DNA from: an uncultured Cohaesibacter sp.
GTDB taxonomy: Bacteria; Pseudomonadota; Alphaproteobacteria; Rhizobiales; Cohaesibacteraceae
NCBI RefSeq assembly: GCF_963678225.1
Contig: NZ_OY782763.1
Span: 496,001 to 560,000, forward strand
Reading direction: 5' to 3'
DNA: 64,000 bases
The notes beneath the pieces are model-generated. The model saw only the letters and a program-made list of their open reading frames with translations, was not told the origin of the DNA and did not search any database. Shown one piece after another: positions 55,363 to 64,000 of the stretch. Each line of letters begins with the position of its first letter. Position 1 is the stretch's first letter. A program made the position numbers and the translations under genes.

Positions 55363-56358
55363 ATGTCACAAAAAGCCATGGAGCTGGTCTGCCCAGCCGG
55401 AACCCCTGCGGCGCTGCGTACGGCAGTGGACGCGGGTGCAGATACTATTTACTGCGGTTTTCGCGACCAAACCAACGCACGCAACTTCCCCGGCCTCAAC
55501 TTTTCTCGCAAGGAAATGCAGCAAGGCATTGAATATGCGGGGAAAAATGGATCGAAAGTGCTGGTTGCCGTCAATACCTTCGCCCAAGCTGGCAATATGG
55601 ATCTCTGGTACAAGGCCATCGATGATGTGGCTGCATCAGATGCCCATGCGATCATTCTGGCCGACATCGGCCTGCTCGATTATGCCGCCAGCAAGCATCC
55701 GGACTTGCGCGTCCATCTTTCGGTGCAGGCCGCTGCAGCCAATGCGGACATGATCAATTATTATGCCAGTGAATTCGGCGCCAAACGGGTTGTTCTGCCG
55801 CGCGTCCTGACGGTTCAGGAAATCGCGGCCATCAACAAGGAGATCTCCTGCGAAACGGAAGTCTTCATCTTTGGTGGCCTTTGCGTCATGGCCGAAGGGC
55901 GCTGCTCCCTCTCATCCTATTGCACCGGAAAATCGCCCAACATCAACGGCGTCTGCTCGCCTCCGGGCTCGGTGAAATATGAAGACCATGTCACCCATCT
56001 GGAAAGCACACTGGAAGGCATCACCATCAACCAGTATCCCAAGGGAGAAGCTGCAGCCTATCCGACCCTGTGCAAAGGGCGTTTCGAGTCTCTGGGCGAG
56101 ACCGGCTATGTGTTTGAAGACCCTGTCAGCCTCAACGCAGCACAGATCCTGCCGCAATTGCAGGAAGCTGGCGTGACGGCCCTCAAGATCGAGGGACGCC
56201 AGCGTGGCAAGGCCTATATGGCGCAGGTGGTCAAGAGTTTCCGTCAGGCCGTGGACGCGGTGGCAGCAGGCCGAAGCATCGATCTTGATGCCCTGCTGGC
56301 GCCAATGACCGAAGGCCAGAAGAGCACCAAAGGCTCATACCAGAAGACATGGCGCTAA
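55363..56358 (+). CDS. ubiU: oxygen-independent ubiquinone hydroxylase subunit UbiU (U32 family)
   Basis: 331 residues of the peptidase U32 family. Four cysteines at 174, 181, 198 and 237 have the spacing (7, 17, 39) of the [4Fe-4S] ligands known in E. coli UbiU (169, 176, 193, 232). Motifs include ELVCPAGTPAALRTAVDAGAD, FGGLCVMAEGRCSLSSY and KSPNINGVCSPPG. With UbiV it hydroxylates the ring without O2, using prephenate as oxygen donor in E. coli. It begins 34 bases after ubiT. Confidence 0.93.
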   Translation: MSQKAMELVCPAGTPAALRTAVDAGADTIYCGFRDQTNARNFPGLNFSRKEMQQGIEYAGKNGSKVLVAVNTFAQAGNMDLWYKAIDDVAASDAHAIILADIGLLDYAASKHPDLRVHLSVQAAAANADMINYYASEFGAKRVVLPRVLTVQEIAAINKEISCETEVFIFGGLCVMAEGRCSLSSYCTGKSPNINGVCSPPGSVKYEDHVTHLESTLEGITINQYPKGEAAAYPTLCKGRFESLGETGYVFEDPVSLNAAQILPQLQEAGVTALKIEGRQRGKAYMAQVVKSFRQAVDAVAAGRSIDLDALLAPMTEGQKSTKGSYQKTWR

Positions 56359-56377
56359 CGCTCAAGGGAGAAAAGCA

Positions 56378-57289
56378 ATGAAAAACACTGAACTCACCCT
56401 TGGCCCCTGCCTCTTCAACTGGTCAGAGGCTGACTGGCGCGATTTCTATTTCAAAATGGCAGATGAATCCGATTTCGATCTGATCTATATCGGCGAAGCC
56501 GTCTGCTCCAAGCGCTTGCCCTTCCGCAACAATGTGCTGCCAGATATTCTCGAACGCATGGAAGCGGCGGGCAAGAAAGTCATCATATCGACGCTGGCCC
56601 TTGTCACCACCAAGCCTGAACGCAAGGTGCTGCGCGAACAATGCGAACAAGACATGTGGACCGTTGAGGCCAACGACCTGACAGCCATGGCCTTTCTCAA
56701 AGACCGAAAATTCGTCATCGGTCCCTATATCAACATCTATAATGAAGCAACGATAACCTCGCTCGCAAAACGCGGAGCCGAACGCTTCGTCATGCCCCCC
56801 GAGGTGCCCGCCGAAACGATCGCTCAGTTGATCAAGGCCGCGCCCGAGCCAAAATATGAAATGCAGGTCTTTGGCCGGCTTCCTTTGGCTCTTTCAGCCC
56901 GTTGCTATCATGCCCGCCTGCACAATCTGCACAAGGACAGCTGTCGCTTCGTTTGTGATCAGGATCCCGATGGTCGTGAGGTCAAAAGTCTCACGGGGCA
57001 GCCCTTCCTTGCAGTCAATGGCATCCAGACCATGTCCTATGGCTCACAGCTGCTGCTGGAAGAGCTTCCGGCTCTGGCTGCGGCAGGTGTCAACGCCTTC
57101 CGTCTTTCGCCCCACACAGGCGATATGCTCGGCGTTGCGCGCATTTTCCGCTCTGTTATGAAGGACGAGATGGACGCAGCAGAAGCGCGCGCCAAAATCG
57201 GCGAACTGATGCCGTCCCATCATTTCATCAATGGCTACAGCCACGGCGCCCCGGGCATGGCGCAAATCGAAAACGCTCTGGCGCTCTAG
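56378..57289 (+). CDS. ubiV: oxygen-independent ubiquinone hydroxylase subunit UbiV (U32 family)
   Basis: 303 residues, U32 family partner of UbiU. Cys43, Cys176, Cys189 and Cys193 match the spacing of the [4Fe-4S] ligands of E. coli UbiV (39, 180, 193, 197; the last three spaced 13 and 4 in both). Motifs include YIGEAVCSKR, GPYINIYNEATI, and RCYHARLHNLHKDSCRFVC. It lies 19 bases after ubiU on the same strand, completing the ubiTUV set. Confidence 0.93.
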   Translation: MKNTELTLGPCLFNWSEADWRDFYFKMADESDFDLIYIGEAVCSKRLPFRNNVLPDILERMEAAGKKVIISTLALVTTKPERKVLREQCEQDMWTVEANDLTAMAFLKDRKFVIGPYINIYNEATITSLAKRGAERFVMPPEVPAETIAQLIKAAPEPKYEMQVFGRLPLALSARCYHARLHNLHKDSCRFVCDQDPDGREVKSLTGQPFLAVNGIQTMSYGSQLLLEELPALAAAGVNAFRLSPHTGDMLGVARIFRSVMKDEMDAAEARAKIGELMPSHHFINGYSHGAPGMAQIENALAL

Positions 57290-57318
57290 CTTTTGGCCTT
57301 ATGGCGACTAAAAGCAGA

Positions 57319-57352
57319 CAAATAAAAACGGGCTCCAGCATGCTGGGGCCCG
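57319..57352 (-). terminator. intrinsic terminator of the Sel1-like gene
   Basis: Stem CGGGC-T-CCAGC/GCTGG-G-GCCCG with a two-base loop (57329-57352), followed on the minus strand by TTTTTATTT. It also lies 30-60 bases after ubiV and may serve that gene weakly. Confidence 0.65.
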
Positions 57353-57457
57353 CTAAATAGAAATATTCATTTGATTGTCCGTTTGCACGCGATCTTTCGA
57401 ATGTCACCCTTTGCCAAGAACTCGGTCGCATTGTCCTTGTCGGGTCAAACGAAAAAC

Positions 57458-57724
57458 CTAGTGCAGACGGATCCACTCCCGCGCTTCGCGCTGTGCTCTG
57501 GCAACGTCCAGAGATGACATTTCTTCTGCCAGTTCCTGACGACGGATTGCCGCTTCAACGACACCCTTCATCGCAGCCAGGTTGAACCATTTGTGCGCAG
57601 CAATCAGATCCGGCTCGCCATTATCGCCGATCGAGTGGGACAGGCCCAACTGAAAGAAAACCTCGCCAGTTGCTTCCTTGCCAGAGCCATGCAGTTCGCT
57701 TGCATTAAATTCCATCCGTGCCAT
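57458..57724 (-). CDS. small Sel1-repeat protein
   Basis: 88 residues from ATG 57724 behind GGGGA; a TTG two codons upstream is in frame. One Sel1/TPR-like unit is visible (FFQLGLSHSIGDNGEPDLIAAHKWFNLAAMKGVVEA), then a basic, helical tail (AQREAREWI). Such one-repeat proteins are common next to housekeeping genes in Rhizobiales; the function is unknown. It converges on ubiV. Confidence 0.8.
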   Translation of the reverse strand: MARMEFNASELHGSGKEATGEVFFQLGLSHSIGDNGEPDLIAAHKWFNLAAMKGVVEAAIRRQELAEEMSSLDVARAQREAREWIRLH

Positions 57725-58113
57725 TTTCAATTCCCCGTTTTACGCGTCCCGGCCCTTTATCAAGGCCTTTGTGAATGAGGCATTTTGCCCGTTTTGATGA
57801 GATCAATGGTGGTGGAAATCTCTCAATTCGACGTAAATGGAATTGGTTACCGCAATAAAAACAAAAGGTTACACGAGCGTAAAGTTTACATTTGATCAAC
57901 CTTGGCTTTGGCGCTTTTCTGCCAACAGCCGATAAAATTCAGAGAAAATCTGAATAAGGACCATAACGCTTTGGAAACCATAGAATTCTTTTTCAACAAG
58001 CCCTCCCTAAGGATATTTGCTCCCAAGCCGTTGAGAATCCACTGCAGAAATTTGAACACGCTAATACAAAAAAGGCACCCCGAAGGGTGCCTTCAAGTGC
58101 ATCTGTTCCTTCT
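57725..58113. other. intergenic region between the GST and Sel1-like genes
   Basis: 389 bases. It carries the GST terminator at its right end and should carry the Sel1-gene promoter at its left. A plus frame here (57902-58336) runs antisense into the GST gene and was rejected. Confidence 0.4.
58066..58093 (-). terminator. intrinsic terminator of the GST gene
   Basis: Perfect nine-pair stem AAGGCACCC/GGGTGCCTT with a TTCG loop on the minus strand, followed by TTTTTT, 21 bases past the GST stop. Confidence 0.9.
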
Positions 58114-58821
58114 TTATCGGGCGCGCTGGTTGAACAGTACCGATTGCGCGTCCTTGTCCTTTGATAGGTCAAACTTGGCTCTGTCTTCCTTGCCTATGGC
58201 AAGACCGGTTTTCACGGCCGTTCGCGCATTCAGCGCAGCGAACCACCGTTTGATATGGGGGAATTCCTCAAGATCAATTCCCTGCCGCTCATGCGGAACG
58301 ACCCAGCCGACAATCGCCATATCGGCAATGGAATAATCTCCGGCCACAAAGTCCCGTCCTTCCAGCGCCTTGTTCAGCACGCCATAAAGTCGGTGGGTCT
58401 CATTGCGATACCGATTGATCGCATACTCGATCTTCTCTGGCGCATAGGTGCCAAAATGGTGATTCTGCCCGAGCATCGGGCCAAAGCCGCCCATCTGCCA
58501 CATGAGCCATTGCTCCACTTCCACTCGCCCGCGCTCGTCATCGGGCAGGAAGCGCCCGAACTTGCGCGCCAGATAAAGCAGAATGGCACCGGTTTCAAAC
58601 ACCGAGATCGGCGCACCACCCGGCCCTTCAGGGTCGACAATGGCAGGCATCTTGTTATTGGGTGAGATCGCCAGAAAGTCCGGTTCGAACTGATCGCCAG
58701 CACCAATATTGATATTATGGATGGTATAGGGCACCCCCAGCTCTTCGAGCATGATGGTGATTTTCCAACCATTGGGTGTCGGCCAGTAATAAAGGTCAAT
58801 CGGTTTTGTCTGTTTGGTCAT
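58114..58821 (-). CDS. glutathione S-transferase family protein (YfcG/YghU-like)
   Basis: 235 residues from ATG 58821; 30 upstream in-frame codons lack signals. The N-terminal thioredoxin-like domain has IDLYYWPTPNGWKITIMLEELGVPY, with the Asn of TPNGWK at the catalytic position, as in YfcG and YghU, which act as glutathione disulfide-bond reductases. PNNKMPAIVD gives the cis-proline, and the C-terminal helical domain has YAINRYRNETHRLYGVL and SIADMA. The substrate is not known. Confidence 0.92.
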   Translation of the reverse strand: MTKQTKPIDLYYWPTPNGWKITIMLEELGVPYTIHNINIGAGDQFEPDFLAISPNNKMPAIVDPEGPGGAPISVFETGAILLYLARKFGRFLPDDERGRVEVEQWLMWQMGGFGPMLGQNHHFGTYAPEKIEYAINRYRNETHRLYGVLNKALEGRDFVAGDYSIADMAIVGWVVPHERQGIDLEEFPHIKRWFAALNARTAVKTGLAIGKEDRAKFDLSKDKDAQSVLFNQRAR

Positions 58822-59021
58822 GCAAATCATCCTGATCAAATAAAGAAGTGAGCCTTGCTCATGCAGAAAGGCTGTTGCACCCAATGTAGGAAACAGGCCC
58901 CACGGGTGCAATCAGCCTCATACAATCGTGATGAGGGCTTGATCGCTTGATCGCCTGTGCGCTCAAGCCGCCTTTGGCGGCGCCAGCATGTGAATGCGCC
59001 TCTGTATCGGCCTCTTGGCTC

Positions 59022-59609
59022 TTACCACAAGAAGCTTAAGTCCATCGCTTCCATACCCGTAAAATAGGGATGTGCGACAATGAGAACAGCATAAACAACC
59101 ACGGAAATCAGAATGATCCGGATCTCCCTTCCCCATGAACCAACCTCAGGCGGCACATAGGCTCCGTCACGCCGATTGGTGCCGACAATGGAAACAACAG
59201 ACCAGAGCAACATGCCGCCAAACAGCACCATCGACCGCTGGTCATTATTCACGAGCAAATGCGCAATAGCCCATAGCACCATACCCGTCAGCATCGGGTT
59301 CCGGATAAACCGGCGAATACGCGTCGGAGCCTTGGCGACACCAAACAGGATGATTGAAAAGAGCATGAGCAGATGGGTCAGATGACGCGTCCAGTCCTCA
59401 TCATAGACATCACCGATATAGCCAGCCTCACCAGCAGCGCGCCAACCGAAAACGATCAAAACCAGAGACAGGATAATCAGCAGGGCAAACAGCCCCTTGT
59501 AAGGCCCCTCGCCCATACGGCCCAGAAGCCTTGCGCGGGCCGTTGGAAGAAAAATCGGAAAGAGATGCACCACTGCCCACAGCAGAACACCAAAAATCAA
59601 CATGGTCAT
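59022..59609 (-). CDS. NnrU family membrane protein (copy 2)
   Basis: 195 residues from ATG 59609 behind AGGA; the frame is open much further upstream without an RBS. About six hydrophobic segments; the family patterns are MTMLIFGVLLWAVVHLFP, YDEDWTRHLTHLLMLFSI and NPMLTGMVLWAIAHLLVNND. It is a diverged paralogue of the NnrU-like gene at 31.7 kb and is closer to classical NnrU. No nitrite or nitric oxide reductase genes are adjacent. Confidence 0.9.
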   Translation of the reverse strand: MTMLIFGVLLWAVVHLFPIFLPTARARLLGRMGEGPYKGLFALLIILSLVLIVFGWRAAGEAGYIGDVYDEDWTRHLTHLLMLFSIILFGVAKAPTRIRRFIRNPMLTGMVLWAIAHLLVNNDQRSMVLFGGMLLWSVVSIVGTNRRDGAYVPPEVGSWGREIRIILISVVVYAVLIVAHPYFTGMEAMDLSFLW

Positions 59610-59754
59610 TGTCAGGTCCTTTGAACAGACAGGAGCATCGCTTCGCACGCGCCCCTGTTTAGTTATTGCAATAACTATATGCGCAGCACCTATGGCTGCC
59701 AAGCCCCGAAAAGCACGTATGTGCAAAGCAACAAGATGCAAAGGCTATCGTAGC

Positions 59755-59792
59755 GGCAATAAAAAAGGTGCGAAAGACGTCCTTCGCACCTT
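59755..59792 (-). terminator. intrinsic terminator of gatB
   Basis: Stem AAGGTGCGAA/TTCGCACCTT with an eight-base loop, followed on the minus strand by TTTTTTATT, about 40 bases past the gatB stop. Confidence 0.9.
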
Positions 59793-59832
59793 ATCATGAC
59801 ATGCATTTGATGGCCCCAAGGGCCAGAGAGCC

Positions 59833-61296
59833 TTACAGCCCCAGCTTGTCTTTGAGGATCTGGTTGACCGCCTGTGGGTTGGCCTTGCCCTGGCTGGCTT
59901 TCATCACCTGCCCGACGAACCAGCCGATAAGCCCCGGCTTGTCCTTGACCTTCTCGACCTGATCAGGGTTGTTGGCAATGATTTCGTCCACGATGGCTTC
60001 AATAGCCCCCGTATCCGTTACCTGCTTCATCCCCTTGGCTTCCACGACTTCGGCCGGGTCACCACCTTCGGTCCAGATGATCTCGAACAGATCCTTGGCG
60101 ATCTTGCCGGAGATATCACCGGCCTTGATCAGATCCACGATCTTACCGAGTTGGTCAGCAGAGATCGGGCTGTCATCGATATCCAGCTGTTCCTTGTTGA
60201 TGCGACCAAGCCATTCGTTGATGACCCAGTTTGCAGACAACTGTGCATCACGCCCTTCGCAGACCTGCTCGAAGAAGGCGGCAAGGCGCTTGGAAGCCAC
60301 CAGAACGGAAGCATCATAAGGCTTCAGCCCCAGATCGGAGATGAAGCGATCGCGCTTGTCATCTGGCAATTCCGGCAAATGCTCACGCAGAGCCTCCACA
60401 TAGGCGTCGTCGAATTCGAGCGGCAGAAGATCTGGATCCGGGAAATAACGATAGTCATGCGCTTCTTCCTTGGAGCGCATGGAACGGGTCTCGCCTTTTT
60501 TGACATCATACAGGCGGGTTTCCTGATCGATGGACCCACCATCTTCCAGAATACCAATCTGACGACGGGCCTCATATTCAATGGCCTGACCAATGAAGCG
60601 GATCGAATTCATGTTTTTCAGCTCGCAACGGGTGCCATAAGGCTCGCCGGGGCGGCGCACGGAGACGTTGACGTCTGCGCGCATGGAGCCTTCTTCCATG
60701 TTGCCGTCAGATGTGCCCAGATAGCGCACAATGGTGCGCATCTTGGTCATGTAAGCCTTGGCTTCTTCCGAAGAGCGGATATCCGGTTTGGACACGATCT
60801 CCATCAGCGCCACGCCAGACCGGTTCAGATCCACAAAGGACATGGTCGGATGCTGGTCATGCATCGACTTGCCCGCATCCTGCTCCAGATGCAAGCGTTC
60901 AACGCCGATGCGCACTTCCTCGCCGTCCAGCATATGCAGAACAACTTCCCCTTCCCCAACGATCGGGTCCTTATACTGGGAAATCTGATAGCCCTGCGGC
61001 AGATCGGGATAGAAATAGTTTTTGCGGTCAAACAGCGAGCGGTTGTTGATCTTGGCTTTCAGGCCAAGACCGGTGCGGATCGCCTGACGCACGCATTCCT
61101 CGTTGATCACGGGCAACATGCCGGGCATAGCCGCATCAACGAAGCTGACATGGTCGTTGGCCTCACCACCGAACTTGGTGGAAGAGCCGGAGAAAAGTTT
61201 TGCTTCAGAGGCGACCTGAGCATGGATTTCCATGCCAACGACCACTTCCCAGTCGCCGGTAGCCCCCTTGATCAATTTGCTGGACGCTTCAGCCAT
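59833..61296 (-). CDS. gatB: Asp/Glu-tRNA amidotransferase subunit B
   Basis: 487 residues from ATG 61296 behind GAGGA; 7 upstream codons are in frame. The kinase-like subunit of GatCAB, which phosphorylates and amidates Glu-tRNA-Gln or Asp-tRNA-Asn. Signatures: [40 protein letters not shown]-like segment ([16 protein letters not shown]), and [14 protein letters not shown]. The C-terminal YqeY-like tail domain is complete. Four genes gatC, gatA, a chorismate mutase and gatB lie on one strand. Confidence 0.97.
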   Translation of the reverse strand: MAEASSKLIKGATGDWEVVVGMEIHAQVASEAKLFSGSSTKFGGEANDHVSFVDAAMPGMLPVINEECVRQAIRTGLGLKAKINNRSLFDRKNYFYPDLPQGYQISQYKDPIVGEGEVVLHMLDGEEVRIGVERLHLEQDAGKSMHDQHPTMSFVDLNRSGVALMEIVSKPDIRSSEEAKAYMTKMRTIVRYLGTSDGNMEEGSMRADVNVSVRRPGEPYGTRCELKNMNSIRFIGQAIEYEARRQIGILEDGGSIDQETRLYDVKKGETRSMRSKEEAHDYRYFPDPDLLPLEFDDAYVEALREHLPELPDDKRDRFISDLGLKPYDASVLVASKRLAAFFEQVCEGRDAQLSANWVINEWLGRINKEQLDIDDSPISADQLGKIVDLIKAGDISGKIAKDLFEIIWTEGGDPAEVVEAKGMKQVTDTGAIEAIVDEIIANNPDQVEKVKDKPGLIGWFVGQVMKASQGKANPQAVNQILKDKLGL

Positions 61297-61365
61297 ATTC
61301 TCGTCCTCAGCTTTCAATATCGGAGCGCATGCAGCAGCTCCTGATTACAATGGCGGCGCGTGAGC

Positions 61366-61689
61366 TCACGCGCCAGATGCATCATTCTTTTCGCTCTGAT
61401 GGGCGGCAATCGCCGTCTCCTCATAAGCAATATTGACCTCGATCAGGTCTTCCCAGAACTGCATATAAAGATCCGGAGCCAGCTCCTTGTCTTCCAGCTC
61501 GGCCAGAACCTTGTCCAGAACCGCCTTGACGCGATCATCGTCACGCGCCTCAGACGGGTCCGTTTTCAGCTCGGCCATGCGCCGCACATAGGAATCGCGA
61601 TCGCGAAAGAGTGCGATCAGAGCACGGTCAATACGGTCTATTTCCTCGCGGATATGGGCCTTTTCTGTGCATTCCTCAGGTTTACGCAT
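61366..61689 (-). CDS. chorismate mutase family protein (AroQ type)
   Basis: 107 residues, all-helical. The pattern EEIDRIDRALIALFRDRDSYVRRMAELK is the AroQ helix 1 with an active-site arginine, and LYMQFWEDLIEVNIAYEE is the C-terminal helix. It should turn chorismate into prephenate, the first step to Phe and Tyr, but the family also includes non-mutase members, so activity is only likely. It lies between gatA and gatB on the same strand; this placement recurs in Rhizobiales. Confidence 0.85.
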   Translation of the reverse strand: MRKPEECTEKAHIREEIDRIDRALIALFRDRDSYVRRMAELKTDPSEARDDDRVKAVLDKVLAELEDKELAPDLYMQFWEDLIEVNIAYEETAIAAHQSEKNDASGA

Positions 61690-61719
61690 TGGTGTTGACC
61701 TTATCGTTTCTCTGTCTGA

Positions 61720-63192
61720 TTACCACCATTTGGTCGGTGCTTCGAGGATGCCAGCAGCATCTTCCAACACACCGGCGGTGCGGAACAGGGTTTCTTCATC
61801 AAAGGCCTTGCCGATCAGCTGCAAGCCCATTGGCAGGCCCTGACCATTCTTGCCCGAAGGAACCGAAATGCCCGGCAAACCGGCCATGTTCACGGTGACA
61901 GTGAAAATATCATTGAGATACATCTCGACCGGATCGGTGATTTCCTTGTTCAGCTCGAAAGCGGCCGAAGGGGTAGCCGGAGTGAGAATGGTATCAACGG
62001 ACTGGAACGCCTTTTCGAAATCCTGCTTGATTAGCGAACGGATCTTCTGAGCGCGCAGATAGTAGGCATCATAATAACCAGCGCTGAGCACATAAGTGCC
62101 GATGAGAATACGGCGCTTGACCTCAGAGCCAAAACCGGCCGCACGGGTCTTTTCATACATGTCGATGATATCGTTGCCATTGACACGCAAGCCATATTTC
62201 ACGCCGTCATAACGGGCAAGGTTGGAAGAGGCCTCAGCCGGAGCCACGATATAATAGGCAGGCAAAGCATATTTGGTCATTGGCAGGGAGATGTCGACGA
62301 TCTCGGCACCAGCAGCTTTCAGCCAGTCGATGCCCTGTTGCCAGTTGGCTTCCACTTCCTCAGGCATGCCATCAACGCGATATTCCTTAGGGATACCGAC
62401 CTTCATGCCTTTGATGTCGCCCGTCAGAGCCGCTTCATAATCGGGCACAGGCAGATCAACACTGGTGGTGTCCTTGACGTCAACCGAGGCCATGGATTTC
62501 ATCATGATGGCAGCATCACGCACCGTGCGGGCGATCGGTCCTGCCTGATCGAGCGAAGAAGCAAAGGCAATCATGCCCCAACGTGAGCAGCGGCCATAGG
62601 TCGGCTTGATGCCAACGGTGCCGGTAAAGGCTGCTGGCTGACGAATGGACCCACCGGTATCCGATGCTGTTGCGCCAGCGCAAATGCGCGCGGCAACCGC
62701 AGCAGCAGACCCGCCTGAAGACCCGCCAGGCACACGATCGATGCTTTCGCCTTCAGCGCGCCAAGGGTTTTTGACCGGACCGAAATAACTGGTTTCTGTG
62801 GTCGAGCCCATTGCGAACTCATCCATGGCCAGCTTGCCGAGCATAACCGCCCCATCATCCCAGAGATTCTGCGTTACCGTGCTTTCATATTCGGGTGTAA
62901 AGCCATCCAGAATATGAGAGCAGGCATAGGCGCCGACGCCCTTGGTGCAATAAAGATCCTTGATGCCCAGCGGAATGCCTTCCAATGGACGGGCCTCGCC
63001 CTTGGCAATCCGTTCGTCAGACGCCTTGGCCATTTCAAGAGCCTTTTCCGGCGTCTTGGTCACATAGGCATTGAGCTCGCTGGCGCCATCAATCGCGGTG
63101 ATATAGCTGGTCGTCAGCTCGGTCGCGGTAAATTCTTTCTTTGCCAGCCCTTCGCGGGCCTCTGCAATAGTCAGAGACGTGAGATCTGTCAC
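61720..63192 (-). CDS. gatA: Asp/Glu-tRNA amidotransferase subunit A
   Basis: 490 residues from GTG 63192, chosen because GAGGA lies seven bases before it and the family starts near [13 protein letters not shown]; an upstream TTG at 63234 is unlikely. This amidase subunit releases ammonia from glutamine. The catalytic Lys is in GIKDLYCT, and the cis-Ser/Ser nucleophile region is [15 protein letters not shown]...[14 protein letters not shown]. It follows gatC by 117 bases and precedes the chorismate mutase gene by 30. Confidence 0.96.
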   Translation of the reverse strand: MTDLTSLTIAEAREGLAKKEFTATELTTSYITAIDGASELNAYVTKTPEKALEMAKASDERIAKGEARPLEGIPLGIKDLYCTKGVGAYACSHILDGFTPEYESTVTQNLWDDGAVMLGKLAMDEFAMGSTTETSYFGPVKNPWRAEGESIDRVPGGSSGGSAAAVAARICAGATASDTGGSIRQPAAFTGTVGIKPTYGRCSRWGMIAFASSLDQAGPIARTVRDAAIMMKSMASVDVKDTTSVDLPVPDYEAALTGDIKGMKVGIPKEYRVDGMPEEVEANWQQGIDWLKAAGAEIVDISLPMTKYALPAYYIVAPAEASSNLARYDGVKYGLRVNGNDIIDMYEKTRAAGFGSEVKRRILIGTYVLSAGYYDAYYLRAQKIRSLIKQDFEKAFQSVDTILTPATPSAAFELNKEITDPVEMYLNDIFTVTVNMAGLPGISVPSGKNGQGLPMGLQLIGKAFDEETLFRTAGVLEDAAGILEAPTKWW

Positions 63193-63309
63193 GTGGCTAT
63201 CCTCACATTTTGCAGGATTGGGACTTGCGAACAAATCCCCGTATCCCGATGGTCTTGAGAAAAGGGTTCTGATGCGGCTCGACAGTAGGTCGACGCCAGC
63301 AAAAAGGGT

Positions 63310-63597
63310 CTATTCGATGACCTTTGGAACCATGAAATAATTGTCTTCAGAAGCAGGCGCATTGCTGACAACCCGATCAGCATAATTGCCGTCCGTGACA
63401 ACATCATCCCGCTTCTTCATTTTCTGGGTAACAACAGAAGTCATCGGGTCGACCCCGTCGACATCAACCTCGTTGAGCAATTCAACCCAGTTCAGGATGG
63501 AGTTCAATTCACCCTTAAGGCTTTCCGCCTCTTCTTCTGTAACGGACAGGCGGGCGAGACGCGCCACGCGCTTGACCGTATCCTTGTCAATTGACAT
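63310..63597 (-). CDS. gatC: Asp/Glu-tRNA amidotransferase subunit C
   Basis: 95 residues from ATG 63597; a longer frame reaches 63648 but GatC begins at [17 protein letters not shown]. This small subunit clamps GatA to GatB. Typical stretches are [25 protein letters not shown] and DVVTDGN, ending in FMVPKVIE. It is first in the gatC-gatA-(chorismate mutase)-gatB set. Upstream is an intergenic gap before the EAL gene. Confidence 0.95.
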   Translation of the reverse strand: MSIDKDTVKRVARLARLSVTEEEAESLKGELNSILNWVELLNEVDVDGVDPMTSVVTQKMKKRDDVVTDGNYADRVVSNAPASEDNYFMVPKVIE

Positions 63598-63879
63598 GAA
63601 TGCAAGCCTTCCAAATAAAGGTCCGGACAGCGCTTGACGATAGCGCACGATACCGGACCACCTACGAGTCTTATCCTACTCATAGTCGGCTATAGCATCT
63701 CAGGACTTTTACACGCAACTCTAAGGGCAGCAGGAACAGACCAAGTCGGGCATTTTTCCCACATCAGCCCATAGTGAGTGCCTTTTTTCACCCTTCCACC
63801 CGAGAAACGGGGATACTGACAATTCACCAAGAAAAATTCCAAGGGCAAAAGCCCATCAGACGCCTCTGGGCATTTGCCT

Positions 63880-64000
63880 TCAAGCCCCACCAGACATATT
63901 AGCCCGTCGCCACAAAAGCGACCGCGACTTGCGAATGAATTTGCGGGCCTCTTTGGCAGGCATGGGCCGTCCCAAATAGAAGCCCTGCGCCTGATCACAA
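63880..64000 (-). CDS. EAL-domain (c-di-GMP phosphodiesterase) protein, 3' end only
   Basis: Minus-strand frame entering from the right edge and ending at TGA 63880-63882; 39 residues are visible. They begin CDQAQGFYLGRPMPAKEA, the end of an EAL domain as found in c-di-GMP phosphodiesterases (often fused to GGDEF), followed by a basic tail. The rest lies outside the window. The competing longer minus frame at 63690-63998 is a shadow in another phase. Confidence 0.85.
   Translation of the reverse strand, partial: CDQAQGFYLGRPMPAKEARKFIRKSRSLLWRRANMSGGA

Noticed and set aside
57902-58336. 144-codon plus frame across the GST terminator
   Set aside because: It overlaps the GST gene and its terminator on the opposite strand and shows no domain.
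60151-61344. 397-codon plus frame opposite gatB
   Set aside because: Antisense shadow of gatB, with the His-rich composition typical of such frames.
63690-63998. 102-codon minus frame at the right edge
   Set aside because: The EAL motif QGFYLGRPMP is in a different frame ending at 63880; this longer frame has no recognisable feature.

Overview
The window is chromosomal DNA of an alphaproteobacterium, most likely a marine member of the Hyphomicrobiales (Rhizobiales), possibly near Cohaesibacter. This is inference from gene content and order: radA-cvpA-purF-SDR, a class II DAHP synthase, a DUF2865 protein, cimA next to cysS, gatB-chorismate mutase-gatA-gatC, and UbiTUV. No rRNA, tRNA or CRISPR array was seen. 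Most of the window is GC-rich housekeeping DNA; the clear exception is an AT-richer stretch at about 48.6-52.6 kb.

Layout. 0-4.4 kb: DNA repair and purine synthesis (radA, cvpA, purF, SDR). 4.6-7.1 kb: a metal-type ArsR repressor with an Atm1-like ABC exporter and two matching palindromic operators. 7.2-14.4 kb: LysM envelope protein, LOG-family hydrolase, two DMT transporters, citramalate synthase and CysRS. 15.0-18.4 kb: a SqrR/BigR-like persulfide-sensor candidate followed by pabB-pabA-pabC for folate. 18.4-27.5 kb: CreA, SulP transporter, flavin reductase, DUF2865, a GluRS, NAD synthetase and class II DAHP synthase. 27.7-31.4 kb: a yfgM-bamB-der cluster as in E. coli. 31.7-36.4 kb: NnrU, a DksA/TraR zinc finger protein, two tandem L,D-transpeptidases, a DUF2000/Lrp divergent pair and an FkbM methyltransferase. 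36.7-48.5 kb: guaA, MarR, an RsmB-type methyltransferase, and osmoregulated-glucan genes (OpgC-like, opgG, opgH) around a ZntB-like channel and an exported MsrB-fasciclin pair. 49.0-52.3 kb: a giant RTX protein. 52.7-57.3 kb: guaB, then ubiT-ubiU-ubiV for oxygen-independent ubiquinone synthesis behind a near-consensus FNR/FixK box. 57.4-64 kb: Sel1 protein, GST, a second NnrU, the GatCAB amidotransferase genes with chorismate mutase, and the truncated end of an EAL-domain gene.

The most notable observations are these. (1) The RTX gene is flanked by a second, truncated copy of the guaB 3' end with its terminator, as if an AT-rich island entered at the end of guaB. (2) The N-terminal part of OpgH lies in a different frame from the rest of the gene. 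(3) The ArsR-type protein before pabABC has two cysteines 66 residues apart, the spacing of SqrR and BigR. (4) The RTX protein has an N-terminal array of modules of about 152 residues that I do not recognise. (5) UbiU and UbiV keep all their iron-sulfur cysteines and sit behind an anaerobic-regulator box.

Several systems connect. Chorismate supply (DAHP synthase) meets chorismate use (pabABC, chorismate mutase). GluRS and GatCAB together imply indirect Gln-tRNA (and possibly Asn-tRNA) formation. purF, guaA and guaB cover purine and GMP synthesis. BamB, YfgM-like, LysM, L,D-transpeptidase and Opg proteins serve the cell envelope. Start codons were often moved inward from the longest open frame, using ribosome binding sites and family N-termini.
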